This document shows positions 9,167 to 18,730 of a DNA stretch of 64,000 bases, one piece after another (positions within the stretch are counted from its first letter, which is position 1; the number at the start of each line of letters is the position of its first letter). Below the pieces are notes generated by a model. The model made no database searches, was not told the origin of the DNA, and was given only the letters and a program-made list of their open reading frames with translations. Origin of the DNA: an uncultured Lachnospiraceae bacterium. GTDB taxonomy: Bacteria > Bacillota > Clostridia > Lachnospirales > Lachnospiraceae. The stretch is taken from positions 186,001 to 250,000 of the forward strand of contig CAKRSV010000003.1 of assembly GCA_934401915.1 (NCBI GenBank), given 5' to 3'. A program made the translations under genes and the position numbers.

Positions 9167-9258
9167 AATACTAGCATTATAAAAACTGGTATCCGGTATA
9201 ATGTCCGGGTAAAAAATACAAGACTATATATCAGGAAGATTGAAAGCGAGGAAGATTC

Positions 9259-11502
9259 GTGGATAACAATGTAAACCCTTATGATAATGATTCAAACCGC
9301 GGAAGCGGCGGGCCGGGAGGTCCGGGCAACGGACAGGGCGGAGCCGGCGGAGAAGGGCGTGACCCCAGAAAACAGAGTCTGGTCATGCTGGTCATCGCGG
9401 CGATCGTAACCCTGATCTGCATCAGCCTTTTTATGAAGCTGATGACGGGAGCGACCAACCAGGAGATCACCTACAACGAATTTATCAATATGGTAGAAGA
9501 CGGAAAGGTGGAGAGCGTTTCCGTGGATTCTGACCGGATCACGATATACCCTAAGACGGAAAAGGTGCAGAGTCCGTTTGGCTACGGCTATGGAATGGGA
9601 AGCACCATGACCTACTACACCGGAAAGATGGAAGATGACGACACGCTGACCAGGCGGCTTCTGGAGCACGACGTAGAACTTTCCAAACAGACTTCGGACA
9701 GCTCCAGCATGATCATGACGATCGTGATATACTACGTTCTTCCGATCCTGCTGATGTGGGGACTTCTGAGCCTTCTGTTCAGACGGATGGGCGGCAAGGG
9801 CGGCCCGATGGGTGTCGGAAAGAGCACGGCGAAGGCATATGTCCAGAAGGAGACGGGGATCACCTTCAAGGATGTGGCAGGAGAAGACGAAGCGAAGGAA
9901 TCGTTGGTCGAGGTGGTGGATTTCCTGCACAACCCCGGAAAGTATTCCAAGATCGGAGCAAGACTTCCCAAGGGAGCGCTGTTAGTCGGACCTCCCGGAA
10001 CCGGTAAGACGCTGCTTGCAAAGGCGGTGGCTGGAGAAGCACATGTGCCGTTTTTCTCCCTGTCCGGATCAGACTTTATCGAATTGTATGTCGGCGTGGG
10101 TGCATCCCGTGTCCGTGACCTTTTTAAGGAGGCGGAAAAGAACGCCCCCTGTATCGTGTTTATCGATGAGATCGATGCCATCGGCCGGAGCCGTGATTCG
10201 AAATATGGCGGCGGCAACGAGGAACGGGAGCAGACGTTGAACCAGCTTCTCTCCGAGATGGACGGTTTCGACGGCAAGAAGGGCATCATCATTCTGGCGG
10301 CAACCAACCGGCCGGAGATCCTGGACAAGGCGCTCCTTCGTCCGGGACGGTTTGACCGACGGATCATTGTAGATAAGCCGGATCTGAAAGGCCGTGTAGA
10401 GATTCTCAAGGTACATTCCAAGGATGTGCTGATGGATGAAACGGTAGATCTGAACGAGATCGCACTTGCAACTTCCGGAGCGGTCGGCTCGGATCTTGCC
10501 AATATGATCAACGAGGCGGCGATCAACGCTGTCAAGATGGGAAGAGAATATGTAAGCCAGAAGGATTTGTTCGATGCAGTGGAGCAGGTGCTTGTGGGAA
10601 AAGAGAAGAAGGATCGTCTGATGAGCAAGGAGGAGCGAAAGATCGTTTCCTACCACGAAGTCGGACATGCGCTGATCAGCGCTCTTCAGAAAAATTCGGA
10701 GCCAGTGCAGAAGATCACGATCGTACCGAGAACGATGGGCGCGCTTGGCTATGTAATGCACGTGCCGGAGGAAGAGAAGTATCTGGACACCGAGGCAGAG
10801 CTTCGTGACAGATTGGTAGGTCTGCTCGGAGGCCGTGCAGCGGAGGAGATCGTGTTTGATACGGTGACGACAGGCGCGGCGAATGATATAGAGCAGGCGA
10901 CCAGCATTGCCCGCAATATGATCACCCGGTTTGGTATGAGCAAGAAATTCGGTCTGATGGGACTTGCGACCGTCGAAAGCCAGTATCTGGATGGAAGGGC
11001 GTCCCTCACCTGTTCGGATGTGACCGCGGCAGATATCGATACGGAAGTTATGAAGATGCTCCGCGACAGCTATAAGCAGGCGAAGAAGCTGCTGAAAGAG
11101 AATCGCGAGATCATGGATAAGCTGGCAGCTTACCTGATCGAGAAGGAGACGATCACTGGCAAGGAGTTTATGAAGATCTACCGCAAGGAGAAGGGTATCC
11201 CGGAACCGGAGGAAGAGGAAAATGCGGACGGCAAAAAGGATCACAACATCCGGATGACAGAGCCGGATGCAGAAACACAGGAAACGGAGAGCAAAGACAG
11301 CGAACCGGAGACACCGAAGCCGGATGCGCAGATCATGCCGCAGGAACAGGCACAGGAAGCGCAGGATGCGGAAGATGCACAGCCGGAGCGGGCAGAAGAA
11401 ACATCCCTGCCGGAGCCGCCGGCAGCGCAGGAGGAGCCGCAGCCGCGAGGCATTTTCTCGGGAGCCGCAGATCCTGGTCGCGATCAGGAAGGTCAGTCCT
11501 AA
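9259..11502 (+). CDS. ftsH: ATP-dependent zinc metalloprotease FtsH
   Basis: Membrane-anchored AAA+ protease that degrades misassembled membrane proteins and short-lived regulators. In 747 residues: a Gly/Asn-rich cytoplasmic head (1-35), membrane segment near 40-60, an extracytoplasmic domain, a second segment near 155-175, Walker A GPPGTGKT (from 244), Walker B CIVFIDEIDAIG, and zinc site HEVGH (from 466). The start is GTG with GAGGAA upstream. The tail from about 660 is an unusual long Glu/Pro/Gln-rich acidic extension, longer than in model FtsH proteins. Confidence 0.98.
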   Translation: MDNNVNPYDNDSNRGSGGPGGPGNGQGGAGGEGRDPRKQSLVMLVIAAIVTLICISLFMKLMTGATNQEITYNEFINMVEDGKVESVSVDSDRITIYPKTEKVQSPFGYGYGMGSTMTYYTGKMEDDDTLTRRLLEHDVELSKQTSDSSSMIMTIVIYYVLPILLMWGLLSLLFRRMGGKGGPMGVGKSTAKAYVQKETGITFKDVAGEDEAKESLVEVVDFLHNPGKYSKIGARLPKGALLVGPPGTGKTLLAKAVAGEAHVPFFSLSGSDFIELYVGVGASRVRDLFKEAEKNAPCIVFIDEIDAIGRSRDSKYGGGNEEREQTLNQLLSEMDGFDGKKGIIILAATNRPEILDKALLRPGRFDRRIIVDKPDLKGRVEILKVHSKDVLMDETVDLNEIALATSGAVGSDLANMINEAAINAVKMGREYVSQKDLFDAVEQVLVGKEKKDRLMSKEERKIVSYHEVGHALISALQKNSEPVQKITIVPRTMGALGYVMHVPEEEKYLDTEAELRDRLVGLLGGRAAEEIVFDTVTTGAANDIEQATSIARNMITRFGMSKKFGLMGLATVESQYLDGRASLTCSDVTAADIDTEVMKMLRDSYKQAKKLLKENREIMDKLAAYLIEKETITGKEFMKIYRKEKGIPEPEEEENADGKKDHNIRMTEPDAETQETESKDSEPETPKPDAQIMPQEQAQEAQDAEDAQPERAEETSLPEPPAAQEEPQPRGIFSGAADPGRDQEGQS

Positions 11503-11511
11503 GAATATCAT

Positions 11512-11540
11512 AGCGTCAACCCGGAAGGGTTGGCGCTTTT
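11512..11540 (+). terminator. Terminator after ftsH
   Basis: AGCGTCAACCC (11512-11522), GGAA loop, GGGTTGGCGCT (11527-11537) with one G-U pair, then T's. It ends just before the uvrC ribosome site. Confidence 0.75.
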
Positions 11541-11556
11541 CAGTAAAGGAAAGAGT

Positions 11557-13434
11557 ATGTTTGACGTAAAGGAAGAACTGAAAAAACTGCCCAATTCGCC
11601 GGGCGTATATCTGATGCACGATGCCAACGACACGATCATCTATGTTGGCAAGGCGGTGAACCTTCACAAACGGGTGCGCTCCTATTTCCGAAAGATCGTA
11701 GGGCGGGGACCGCAGATCGACCGGATGGTGGAACAGATCGAACGGTTTGAATATATTGTGACGGATTCCGAACTGGAAGCGCTGGTGCTGGAAAACAATC
11801 TGATCAAAGAGTACAGCCCGAAGTACAACACGATGCTGAAGGATGATAAGACCTATCCTTATATTAAGGTGACGATGGGCGAGGAGTATCCGAGGATCTT
11901 TCTGTCCAGACAGCTCAGCCCCTCCGCGGGAGGAAAAAAAGATAAATCCAGGTATTTTGGCCCGTACACCAGCGCGGCGGCAGTGAAGGATACGATCGAT
12001 CTGATGAACAAGCTGTATCAGCTCAAAACCTGCAACCGTCGTCTGCCGCGGGATATCGGACTGGAACGCCCGTGTCTGAACTACCATATCAAACAGTGCA
12101 CGGCGCCGTGTCAGGGATATATCAGCAAGGAAGACTACCGCGCCAGAGTGGAGCAGGCACTGGATTTTCTGAATGGAAACTATGCGCCCATGCTCCGGGA
12201 GCTAGAGAAGAATATGAAGGATGCGGCGGAGAAGCTCGAGTATGAGGAGGCTGCCAGATACCGGGATCTGTACAACAGCCTGAAAAGCGTGGCACAGAAG
12301 CAGAAGATCACGGGAAGCGACGGGGAGGACAAAGATATCGTTGCCCTTGCAAGAGATGAGACGGATGCGGTCGTGCAGGTGTTTTTTGTGCGGGACGGCA
12401 GGCTGATCGGCAGGGAGCATTACTACATGACGCATGTGGACGGCTGTGAGGAGGCACAGATCCTGGAGGATTTCGTAAAGCAGTTCTACGCCGGAACTCC
12501 TTTTATCCCCAAGGAACTGATGCTCCAGGAGGAGATAGCCGACATTGATATTCTGGAAAAGTGGCTCAGCAGCCGTAAGCAGGAGCGGGTCTATATCCGC
12601 GTGCCAAAGAAGGGAACCAAGGAAAAACTGGTGGAACTGGCGGCACAGAACGCCCATCTGGTGCTGAGTCAGGACAAGGAACGGATCAAGAGAGAGGAAG
12701 GGCGGACGATCGGCGCGGTCAGGGAGATCGCGGCATTGCTGGATCTGGAGGACGTAAGCCGCATGGAGGCTTTCGATATCTCTAATATCAGCGGGTTTGC
12801 CAACGTCGGTTCAATGGTGGTGTTTGAAAAAGGAAAGGCGAAACGCAGCGATTACCGGAAATTCCGGATCCAGTCGGTGGATGGACCGGATGATTATGGC
12901 TGTATGAAGGAGGTCCTGACCAGACGTTTTGTACATGGCATGACGGAAAAAGAGGAGCTTGAGCAGAGGGAGGCGGATCCGCAGTTTGGCAGCTTTACGA
13001 GATTCCCGGATCTGCTGCTCATGGACGGAGGCAAGGGACAGGTGAACGTGGCGCTTCAGGTGCTGGAGGAGCTTCATCTGGACATCCCGGTCTGTGGCAT
13101 GGTGAAGGATGACAACCATCGCACCAGAGGGCTCTATTATCACAATGTGGAAATCCCGATCGATACGCGCTCGGAAGGGTTTAAGCTCATCACACGGATC
13201 CAGGATGAGGCGCATCGTTTCGCCATAGAGTATCACCGGTCGTTGCGGTCGAAAGCACAGGTCAGATCGGTGCTGGATGATATACCCGGAATCGGGCCCG
13301 CCAGACGCAAAGCGCTGATGCGGCATTTCGGGTCGATCACGGAGATCCGGGAAGCATCGGTTGAAAAGCTGTGCGAGGTGCCGGAAATCCCGGAGCAGAC
13401 AGCAAGACAGATCTATGAATTCTTCCATAAATGA
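11557..13434 (+). CDS. uvrC: Excinuclease ABC subunit C
   Basis: Makes both incisions in nucleotide excision repair together with UvrA and UvrB, which are not in this window. The 625 residues contain the GIY-YIG nuclease (GVYLM...IIYVGKA, residues ~17-40), a UVR helix pair near 200-235 ([17 protein letters not shown]), the RNase H-like second nuclease ([16 protein letters not shown]) and C-terminal HhH motifs ([12 protein letters not shown]). AAGGA before ATG 11557 sets the start; an earlier in-frame ATG at 11530 falls inside the terminator stem. Confidence 0.97.
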   Translation: MFDVKEELKKLPNSPGVYLMHDANDTIIYVGKAVNLHKRVRSYFRKIVGRGPQIDRMVEQIERFEYIVTDSELEALVLENNLIKEYSPKYNTMLKDDKTYPYIKVTMGEEYPRIFLSRQLSPSAGGKKDKSRYFGPYTSAAAVKDTIDLMNKLYQLKTCNRRLPRDIGLERPCLNYHIKQCTAPCQGYISKEDYRARVEQALDFLNGNYAPMLRELEKNMKDAAEKLEYEEAARYRDLYNSLKSVAQKQKITGSDGEDKDIVALARDETDAVVQVFFVRDGRLIGREHYYMTHVDGCEEAQILEDFVKQFYAGTPFIPKELMLQEEIADIDILEKWLSSRKQERVYIRVPKKGTKEKLVELAAQNAHLVLSQDKERIKREEGRTIGAVREIAALLDLEDVSRMEAFDISNISGFANVGSMVVFEKGKAKRSDYRKFRIQSVDGPDDYGCMKEVLTRRFVHGMTEKEELEQREADPQFGSFTRFPDLLLMDGGKGQVNVALQVLEELHLDIPVCGMVKDDNHRTRGLYYHNVEIPIDTRSEGFKLITRIQDEAHRFAIEYHRSLRSKAQVRSVLDDIPGIGPARRKALMRHFGSITEIREASVEKLCEVPEIPEQTARQIYEFFHK

Positions 13435-13566
13435 ATTTTGCGGAACGGTTTGTAATCTGTTTTCAGTTATGATAGACTGTAACTGTTCGGGGCACAGGAA
13501 ACCGGTATAGGGTTATGTTGGGGTGTGTTCCGAAAAAAGATGGCAGATATCGCGAAGGAGAAGGGT

Positions 13567-14511
13567 ATGGCAAGCATCAATTTAACAAAGGTAATCGAGA
13601 AATTTAAGTGGGAAAATCTGACGCCGGAGATCGACATCTCCAAGATCAAGCTGACGCAACCGGATATCAACAGACCGGCGTTGCAGATGGCGGGATATTT
13701 TGAACATTTTGAGGCAACCCGTCTGCAGATCGTAGGATTTGTAGAGTATTCTTACATGAACGGGCTGGACGAGGACAGACAGAGGGAGATCTTTGAGAAG
13801 CTGCTCAACAATCCGATCCCGGGAATCGTATTCTGCCGGGAGCTGTATCCGAATGAGCTTTTCAGACAGACGGCTGTCAAGTACGGTGTGCCGCTTCTGA
13901 TGAGCAAAAAGGCAACTTCGGCGTGTATGGCGGAGGTCATCCGTTGGCTGAACGTCAAGCTGGCGCCCTGTATTTCCGTGCACGGCGTTCTGGTGGACGT
14001 CTACGGCGAGGGCGTGCTGATCACAGGCGAGAGCGGCATCGGTAAATCCGAGGCAGCGCTGGAGCTGATCAAGCGTGGACACCGTCTGGTGACAGATGAT
14101 GTGGTGGAACTCAGAAGAGTCAGCGAGGATACACTGATCGGTTCGGCACCGGACATCACCAAGCATTTTATCGAGCTCCGCGGTATTGGAATCGTGGATG
14201 TAAAGGCTCTGTTCGGAGCTTCGAGCGTGCGTGATACGCAGAATATCGATCTGGTCATCCGTCTGGAGGACTGGGATAAGGATAAAGAGTATGACCGCCT
14301 TGGACTGGAAGAGGAGTACACGGAATACCTTGGCAACAAGGTAGTATGCCATAACATTCCGATCCGTCCCGGACGGAATCTGGCAGTGATCTGTGAGTCA
14401 GCGGCGGTCAACCATCGTCAGAAGAAGATGGGCTACAATGCAGCGCAGGAGCTGTACAAGCGTGTGCAGAATTCTCTTTCCCGCAAGAGAGAAGAGGATG
14501 AGGACGAATAG
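13567..14511 (+). CDS. hprK: HPr kinase/phosphorylase
   Basis: Phosphorylates Ser46 of HPr-type proteins and reverses this, linking glycolytic state to carbon catabolite control. The 314 residues show the N-terminal domain and the P-loop GESGIGKSEAALELI, followed by the HprK signature region RGIGIVDVKALFG. AAGGAG six bases before ATG 13567 supports this start. It heads a run of same-strand genes that ends with a Ser46-containing HPr-like gene, a likely substrate. Confidence 0.97.
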   Translation: MASINLTKVIEKFKWENLTPEIDISKIKLTQPDINRPALQMAGYFEHFEATRLQIVGFVEYSYMNGLDEDRQREIFEKLLNNPIPGIVFCRELYPNELFRQTAVKYGVPLLMSKKATSACMAEVIRWLNVKLAPCISVHGVLVDVYGEGVLITGESGIGKSEAALELIKRGHRLVTDDVVELRRVSEDTLIGSAPDITKHFIELRGIGIVDVKALFGASSVRDTQNIDLVIRLEDWDKDKEYDRLGLEEEYTEYLGNKVVCHNIPIRPGRNLAVICESAAVNHRQKKMGYNAAQELYKRVQNSLSRKREEDEDE

Positions 14512-14612
14512 TTAAGGAAGATGGATCATCAGCCCATGTGCCGGCGCACAAGGCACAGGAGGCTGCACCGCCTGAGGGCGGAGAAGCAGAGTGCGCAGAA
14601 ATGAGGAGAGAG

Positions 14613-15551
14613 ATGGCAAGTTATATTTTTGGTGTGGATGTAGGCGGAACAACGGTAAAGCTGGGACTTTTCGATCTGGAAGGAAATGTGAGCGATAAGT
14701 GGGAGATCCCGACGAGAACCCAGAACGGAGGGGAGAATATCCTGCCGGATATCGCAGAAACGATCAAGAAAAAGATGGATGAGAAGTCCATTGCAAAAGA
14801 AGATGTGAAGGGCGTCGGCGTCGGCGTGCCGGGACCGGTAGACGGCAACGGCGTGGTGCACAGAGCGGTCAACCTTGGCTGGGACGTCGTTGATCTGAAG
14901 AGCAGACTCGGCGAGCTTCTGGGAGGAATGAAGGTAGAGTGTGGAAACGACGCCAATGTTGCAGCACTTGGAGAGATGTGGAAAGGTGGCGGACAGGGAC
15001 ACCAGAGCATCGTGGCAGTCACCCTTGGAACAGGCGTCGGCGGCGGCATCATCATCAACGGTAAGATCATGACGGGTGCAAACGGAGCTGGCGGAGAGAT
15101 CGGTCACATCCATGTGGAGGACGCGGAGAAGGAGGCGTGCGGTTGTGGAAATTGCGGTTGTCTGGAAGAGTACGCTTCGGCGACCGGTATCACAAGACTG
15201 GCAAACAGAGCGCTTGCCGCAAGCGATAAGGACAGCGTGCTGCGGAGCGGAGAGGTTTCCGCAAAGACCGTTTTCGATGCGGTGAAGGCAGGAGACGAAC
15301 TGGCGACGGAGGTCGCACAGAAATTTGGAGAATATCTTGGCAAGGGTCTGGGCACGATAGCAGGCGTTATCGACCCGGAGATTTTTGTGATCGGAGGCGG
15401 TGTGTCGAAGGCCGGCGATATTTTGTTTAAATTTATCAGACCACCGTATGAGAGAACCGTGTTCCATGCCTGCAAGGAGACGCCGTTTGCCCTGGCGACA
15501 CTTGGAAACGACGCCGGAATATACGGAGCAGCCAGAATGGTTCTGGATTAA
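14613..15551 (+). CDS. ROK family glucokinase
   Basis: Phosphorylates glucose at the start of glycolysis. The 312 residues carry the ATP-binding FGVDVGGTTVKLG, the GNDANVAALGE catalytic region, TLGTGVGGGIII and the ROK zinc-site cysteines CGCGNCGCLEE. AGGAG directly before ATG 14613 sets the start. No N-terminal helix-turn-helix is present, so it is an enzyme rather than a ROK repressor. It sits between hprK and murB, coupling sugar entry genes with catabolite-control genes. Confidence 0.95.
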   Translation: MASYIFGVDVGGTTVKLGLFDLEGNVSDKWEIPTRTQNGGENILPDIAETIKKKMDEKSIAKEDVKGVGVGVPGPVDGNGVVHRAVNLGWDVVDLKSRLGELLGGMKVECGNDANVAALGEMWKGGGQGHQSIVAVTLGTGVGGGIIINGKIMTGANGAGGEIGHIHVEDAEKEACGCGNCGCLEEYASATGITRLANRALAASDKDSVLRSGEVSAKTVFDAVKAGDELATEVAQKFGEYLGKGLGTIAGVIDPEIFVIGGGVSKAGDILFKFIRPPYERTVFHACKETPFALATLGNDAGIYGAARMVLD

Positions 15552-15647
15552 CTGTGACCGCATTGTGTCCATAGTACATAAAATAGAGAAAAAGAGAACA
15601 TTCTATTCGATGGAACAATGAATTCGGAAAGAAGGCAGGAGTAAGAA

Positions 15648-16559
15648 GTGAGCGCATCCATGTATGATTTTATAAAAAGTATTGTTCCGCAGGAGCGGAT
15701 TCTGTTTCAGGAACCGATGAGCCTTCACACAACCTTTCGGGTGGGGGGCGAGGCGGCATGTATGCTGCTGATCCAGAAGGAAGAGGAGCTGACAAAGCTG
15801 ATCCCCTACTTCCGCATGATCGGTCAGGACTACTTTGTTCTGGGAAACGGAAGTAATCTGCTGGTCGGCGATAAAGGCTATCAGGGCATTGTGCTCAAAC
15901 TTGACCAAGGGATGCAGGAAATCACGGTAGAGGGAACGCATATCCGGGCGAAAGCGGGAGCGCTGCTCTCACAGACAGCATCGGTTGCGAAAGATCATTC
16001 GTTGAGCGGGATGGAATTTGCTGCCGGGATCCCGGGAAGCATAGGCGGAGCCGTCGTGATGAACGCGGGAGCCTACGACGGAGAAATGAAGCAGATCGTG
16101 GAGAGCGTCAGAGTCATGGACAAAGACGGCGAAATCCTTGAACTGGACAACGATACCATGGAATTCGGATACCGCACCAGCGCTGTGCGCGACAGGCTTT
16201 TTGTGGTGCTGGAGGTTGTGCTTTCCCTGAAAGAAGGGGAACAGGAGAAGATCCGCGCGAGGATGGAGGAGCTGGCACAGCTCAGACGGAGTAAACAGCC
16301 TTTGGAATACCCGAGCGCCGGGAGCACCTTTAAAAGACCGGAGGGATATTTTGCCGGAAAACTGATCATGGATGCCGGGATGAGAGGCTTCCGGATCGGA
16401 GGGGCGCAGGTGTCCGACAAGCACTGTGGATTTATTGTAAATACCGGAAAAGCGACGGCAGCAGACATCAAGGAAGTGATCGAGGAAGTGCAGGAGCGGG
16501 TAAAGACGCGCTTTCATGTTTCCCTGGAGCCGGAAATTGTTTTTCTGGGCGATTTTTGA
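15648..16559 (+). CDS. murB: UDP-N-acetylenolpyruvoylglucosamine reductase
   Basis: FAD- and NADPH-dependent enzyme producing UDP-MurNAc for peptidoglycan. The 303 residues have the FAD-binding motifs (LGNGSNLLV, GIPGSIGGAVVMNAGAYDGE) and the C-terminal catalytic part with PSAGSTFKRPEGYFAG. It is of the shorter, type II class. The start is GTG with AGGAG seven bases upstream. rapZ follows 23 bases later, so they are probably cotranscribed. Confidence 0.97.
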   Translation: MSASMYDFIKSIVPQERILFQEPMSLHTTFRVGGEAACMLLIQKEEELTKLIPYFRMIGQDYFVLGNGSNLLVGDKGYQGIVLKLDQGMQEITVEGTHIRAKAGALLSQTASVAKDHSLSGMEFAAGIPGSIGGAVVMNAGAYDGEMKQIVESVRVMDKDGEILELDNDTMEFGYRTSAVRDRLFVVLEVVLSLKEGEQEKIRARMEELAQLRRSKQPLEYPSAGSTFKRPEGYFAGKLIMDAGMRGFRIGGAQVSDKHCGFIVNTGKATAADIKEVIEEVQERVKTRFHVSLEPEIVFLGDF

Positions 16560-16582
16560 GATAGCAGAAGAGAGAAGAAACC

Positions 16583-17446
16583 ATGCGATTTGTGATAGTG
16601 ACAGGCATGAGCGGTTCCGGCAAAAGAACGGCGATGAAGATGCTGGAGGATGTAGGATTTTACTGCGTAGATAATCTGCCGGTACCGTTGATCGAGAAAT
16701 TTGTGGAACTGATAACCGCGCCCAGAAGCGAGATCAATAAGGTCGCGCTCGGACTGGATGTCCGTGCAGACCAGCCCTTTGGCGATGTTGAGAAGCTTCT
16801 GGAGGGTATGAAAAAGAATAATTATATCTTTGAGATTCTGTTTCTGGAGGCCAGCGACGCGGTGCTCCTCAAGCGCTATAAGGAGACGAGACGGCTGCAT
16901 CCACTTTCTCCGGACGGAAGAGTGGAGGAAGGGATCCGCAAAGAGAGGGAGATCCTGAAAGGCATCCGGAATAAGGCGGACTATGTCATTGACACCTCCA
17001 GTCTGCTCACGCGGGAGCTGAAAGAGGAGGTAGACCGGATCTTTGTCAACAACGAAGAGTACAACTCGCTGATCGTGAGTGTGATGTCCTTTGGCTTTAA
17101 AAACGGCATCCCCACGGACGCGGATCTGGTGTTTGATGTGCGTTTTCTGCCGAATCCGTTCTATATAGACGAGCTGAAACATAAAACTGGTAATGACAAG
17201 GAAGTGCAGGAATATGTGATGCGTTTCCCGGAGTCGGAGACGTTTATGACAAAACTGGTAGATATGCTGGATTTCCTGATCCCGAATTATGTCAAGGAAG
17301 GAAAACACCAGCTTGTGATCGGCATTGGCTGTACGGGTGGAAAACACCGGAGCGTGACGCTGGCGAACGAGTTGTATGCCAGGATGAAAGATCATGGCAA
17401 TTACGGCATCAAACTGTATCACCGGGATGTAAAACAGGGAGTGTGA
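16583..17446 (+). CDS. rapZ: RNase adapter RapZ / YvcJ family nucleotide-binding protein
   Basis: A 287-residue protein with an N-terminal P-loop (VTGMSGSGKRTAMK) and a C-terminal domain with GIGCTGGKHRSV, the conserved family signature. In enterobacteria RapZ controls GlmS via RNase E; in Gram-positives (YvcJ) it binds nucleotides and the role is less clear. The stop codon overlaps the bases just before whiA. In many Firmicutes yvcK lies between these two genes; here it does not. Confidence 0.95.
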   Translation: MRFVIVTGMSGSGKRTAMKMLEDVGFYCVDNLPVPLIEKFVELITAPRSEINKVALGLDVRADQPFGDVEKLLEGMKKNNYIFEILFLEASDAVLLKRYKETRRLHPLSPDGRVEEGIRKEREILKGIRNKADYVIDTSSLLTRELKEEVDRIFVNNEEYNSLIVSVMSFGFKNGIPTDADLVFDVRFLPNPFYIDELKHKTGNDKEVQEYVMRFPESETFMTKLVDMLDFLIPNYVKEGKHQLVIGIGCTGGKHRSVTLANELYARMKDHGNYGIKLYHRDVKQGV

Positions 17447-17448
17447 GA

Positions 17449-18351
17449 ATGTCTTTTTCGGGAACCGTGAAAGAGGAGCTTGCAGAACATATCAGCACGG
17501 CGAGACACTGTCAGCTTGCCGAGCTTGCGGCGCTGATCCAGTTCGGGGGCAGGACGGATAAAGAGAGGAAACATCTGCTTTTTGAAGCGGAAAATGAGGC
17601 TGTAGAGAGAAAATACTTTACATTGCTCAGAAAAACCTTTAATATAGAAGCGATCATGTATGAGAAAGATGGGAGGATACCCGACGACGCGGCACAGGAA
17701 AAGCTGGTCAGGGCGTTATACCTTGCCGGGGAGGATGGAGACATTCTCGAGCTTGGCAGACCGGTCAACGCACTGCTGATCAAAAATACCTGTTGTGCCA
17801 GAGCGTATCTGCGGGGAGCTTTTTTATGTGTCGGATCCATGAGCGATCCGGAGAAGAGCTACCATCTTGAATTCGTGTGTGGAAACAGAGAACAGGCGCA
17901 GCAGCTCCGGGACGTCATCCAGGAGTTTCAGATCGAGGCGAAGATCATCAAGCGCAAGAAATATGACGTTGTCTATCTGAAAGAGGGATCCGGTATCGTG
18001 GATCTGCTCAACGTCATGGAAGCACACGTATCACTGATGAACCTGGAGAATCTCCGCATAGTAAAAGAAATGCGGAATTCTATCAATAGACGCGTAAACT
18101 GCGAGACGGCAAATATCTCCAAGACTGTTACGGCGGCGTCCAAGCAGATCGAGGATATCGTGCTGATACGGGATAAATACGGGTTTGAAAATCTGCCGGA
18201 AAATCTCAGGCAGATGGCCGAGGTGAGACTGGAGTACCCCGATGCGGCATTGAAAGAGCTGGGGGAATATCTGGATCCCAAGGTGGGAAAATCCGGTGTG
18301 AACCACAGATTGCGCAGATTAGGTGAGATAGCAGATAGGATCAGGTTTTAA
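17449..18351 (+). CDS. whiA: DNA-binding protein WhiA
   Basis: Conserved Gram-positive regulator linked to cell division and chromosome organisation. The 300 residues begin MSFSGTVKEELAEH, have the LAGLIDADG-like homing-endonuclease fold (AYLRGAFLCVGSMSDPEKSYHLEF) and a C-terminal helix-turn-helix ending GKSGVNHRLRRLGEIAD. AGGGAG seven bases before ATG 17449 supports this start; a GTG six bases earlier would sit too close to it. It is followed after 14 bases by the HPr-like gene. Confidence 0.97.
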   Translation: MSFSGTVKEELAEHISTARHCQLAELAALIQFGGRTDKERKHLLFEAENEAVERKYFTLLRKTFNIEAIMYEKDGRIPDDAAQEKLVRALYLAGEDGDILELGRPVNALLIKNTCCARAYLRGAFLCVGSMSDPEKSYHLEFVCGNREQAQQLRDVIQEFQIEAKIIKRKKYDVVYLKEGSGIVDLLNVMEAHVSLMNLENLRIVKEMRNSINRRVNCETANISKTVTAASKQIEDIVLIRDKYGFENLPENLRQMAEVRLEYPDAALKELGEYLDPKVGKSGVNHRLRRLGEIADRIRF

Positions 18352-18365
18352 AGGAGGAGAATATT

Positions 18366-18620
18366 ATGATTCAGAAAGAGGTGCAGATTAAGCTGGAGAC
18401 CGGTTTGGAGGCAAGACCGGTAGCGATGCTTGTTCAGGTGGCAAGCCAGTTTGAGAGTTCGGTCTACATCAATTCCGGCGAGAAAAAGGTCAATGCCAAA
18501 AGCATTATGGGAATGATGAGCCTTGGACTTGACAGCGGTGAAAAGGTGACTGTGATCGCAGAAGGAAGCGATGAAGAGAAGGCGGTCGCTGAGATCGAGA
18601 ACTTCCTTGGCGGAAAGTAA
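18366..18620 (+). CDS. HPr-like protein lacking His15 (Crh type)
   Basis: An 84-residue HPr-fold protein. The phosphotransfer position is Glu15 (TGLEARPVAM) instead of His, so it cannot carry PTS phosphate. Ser46 is kept in NAKSIMGMMSL, so HprK can modify it. In B. subtilis Crh has Gln15 and acts only as a regulator, partnering CcpA. Position after rapZ-whiA is the same as for crh in Bacillus, which supports the analogy. A GGAGG-like site precedes the start. A true PTS HPr would have to be encoded elsewhere. Confidence 0.9.
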   Translation: MIQKEVQIKLETGLEARPVAMLVQVASQFESSVYINSGEKKVNAKSIMGMMSLGLDSGEKVTVIAEGSDEEKAVAEIENFLGGK

Positions 18621-18666
18621 AAAGACAGGTGAAATTCTGACGAAGCAAAGCCTGTAAGAAAACGGA

Positions 18667-18694
18667 GGGATTCCAGGGAGGTGGAGTCCCTTTT
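18667..18694 (+). terminator. Terminator after the HPr-like gene
   Basis: GGGATTCC (18667-18674) pairs with GGAGTCCC (18683-18690), followed by TTTT. Confidence 0.6.
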
Positions 18695-18730
18695 GTGTTA
18701 TGGGAATTTCAGGTTACGGAGGAATGGCGT

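Noticed and set aside
10069..12087. 672-codon open frame antisense to ftsH and uvrC
   Set aside because: Both sense genes are unmistakable; the antisense frame is Arg/Leu/His-rich with no domain.
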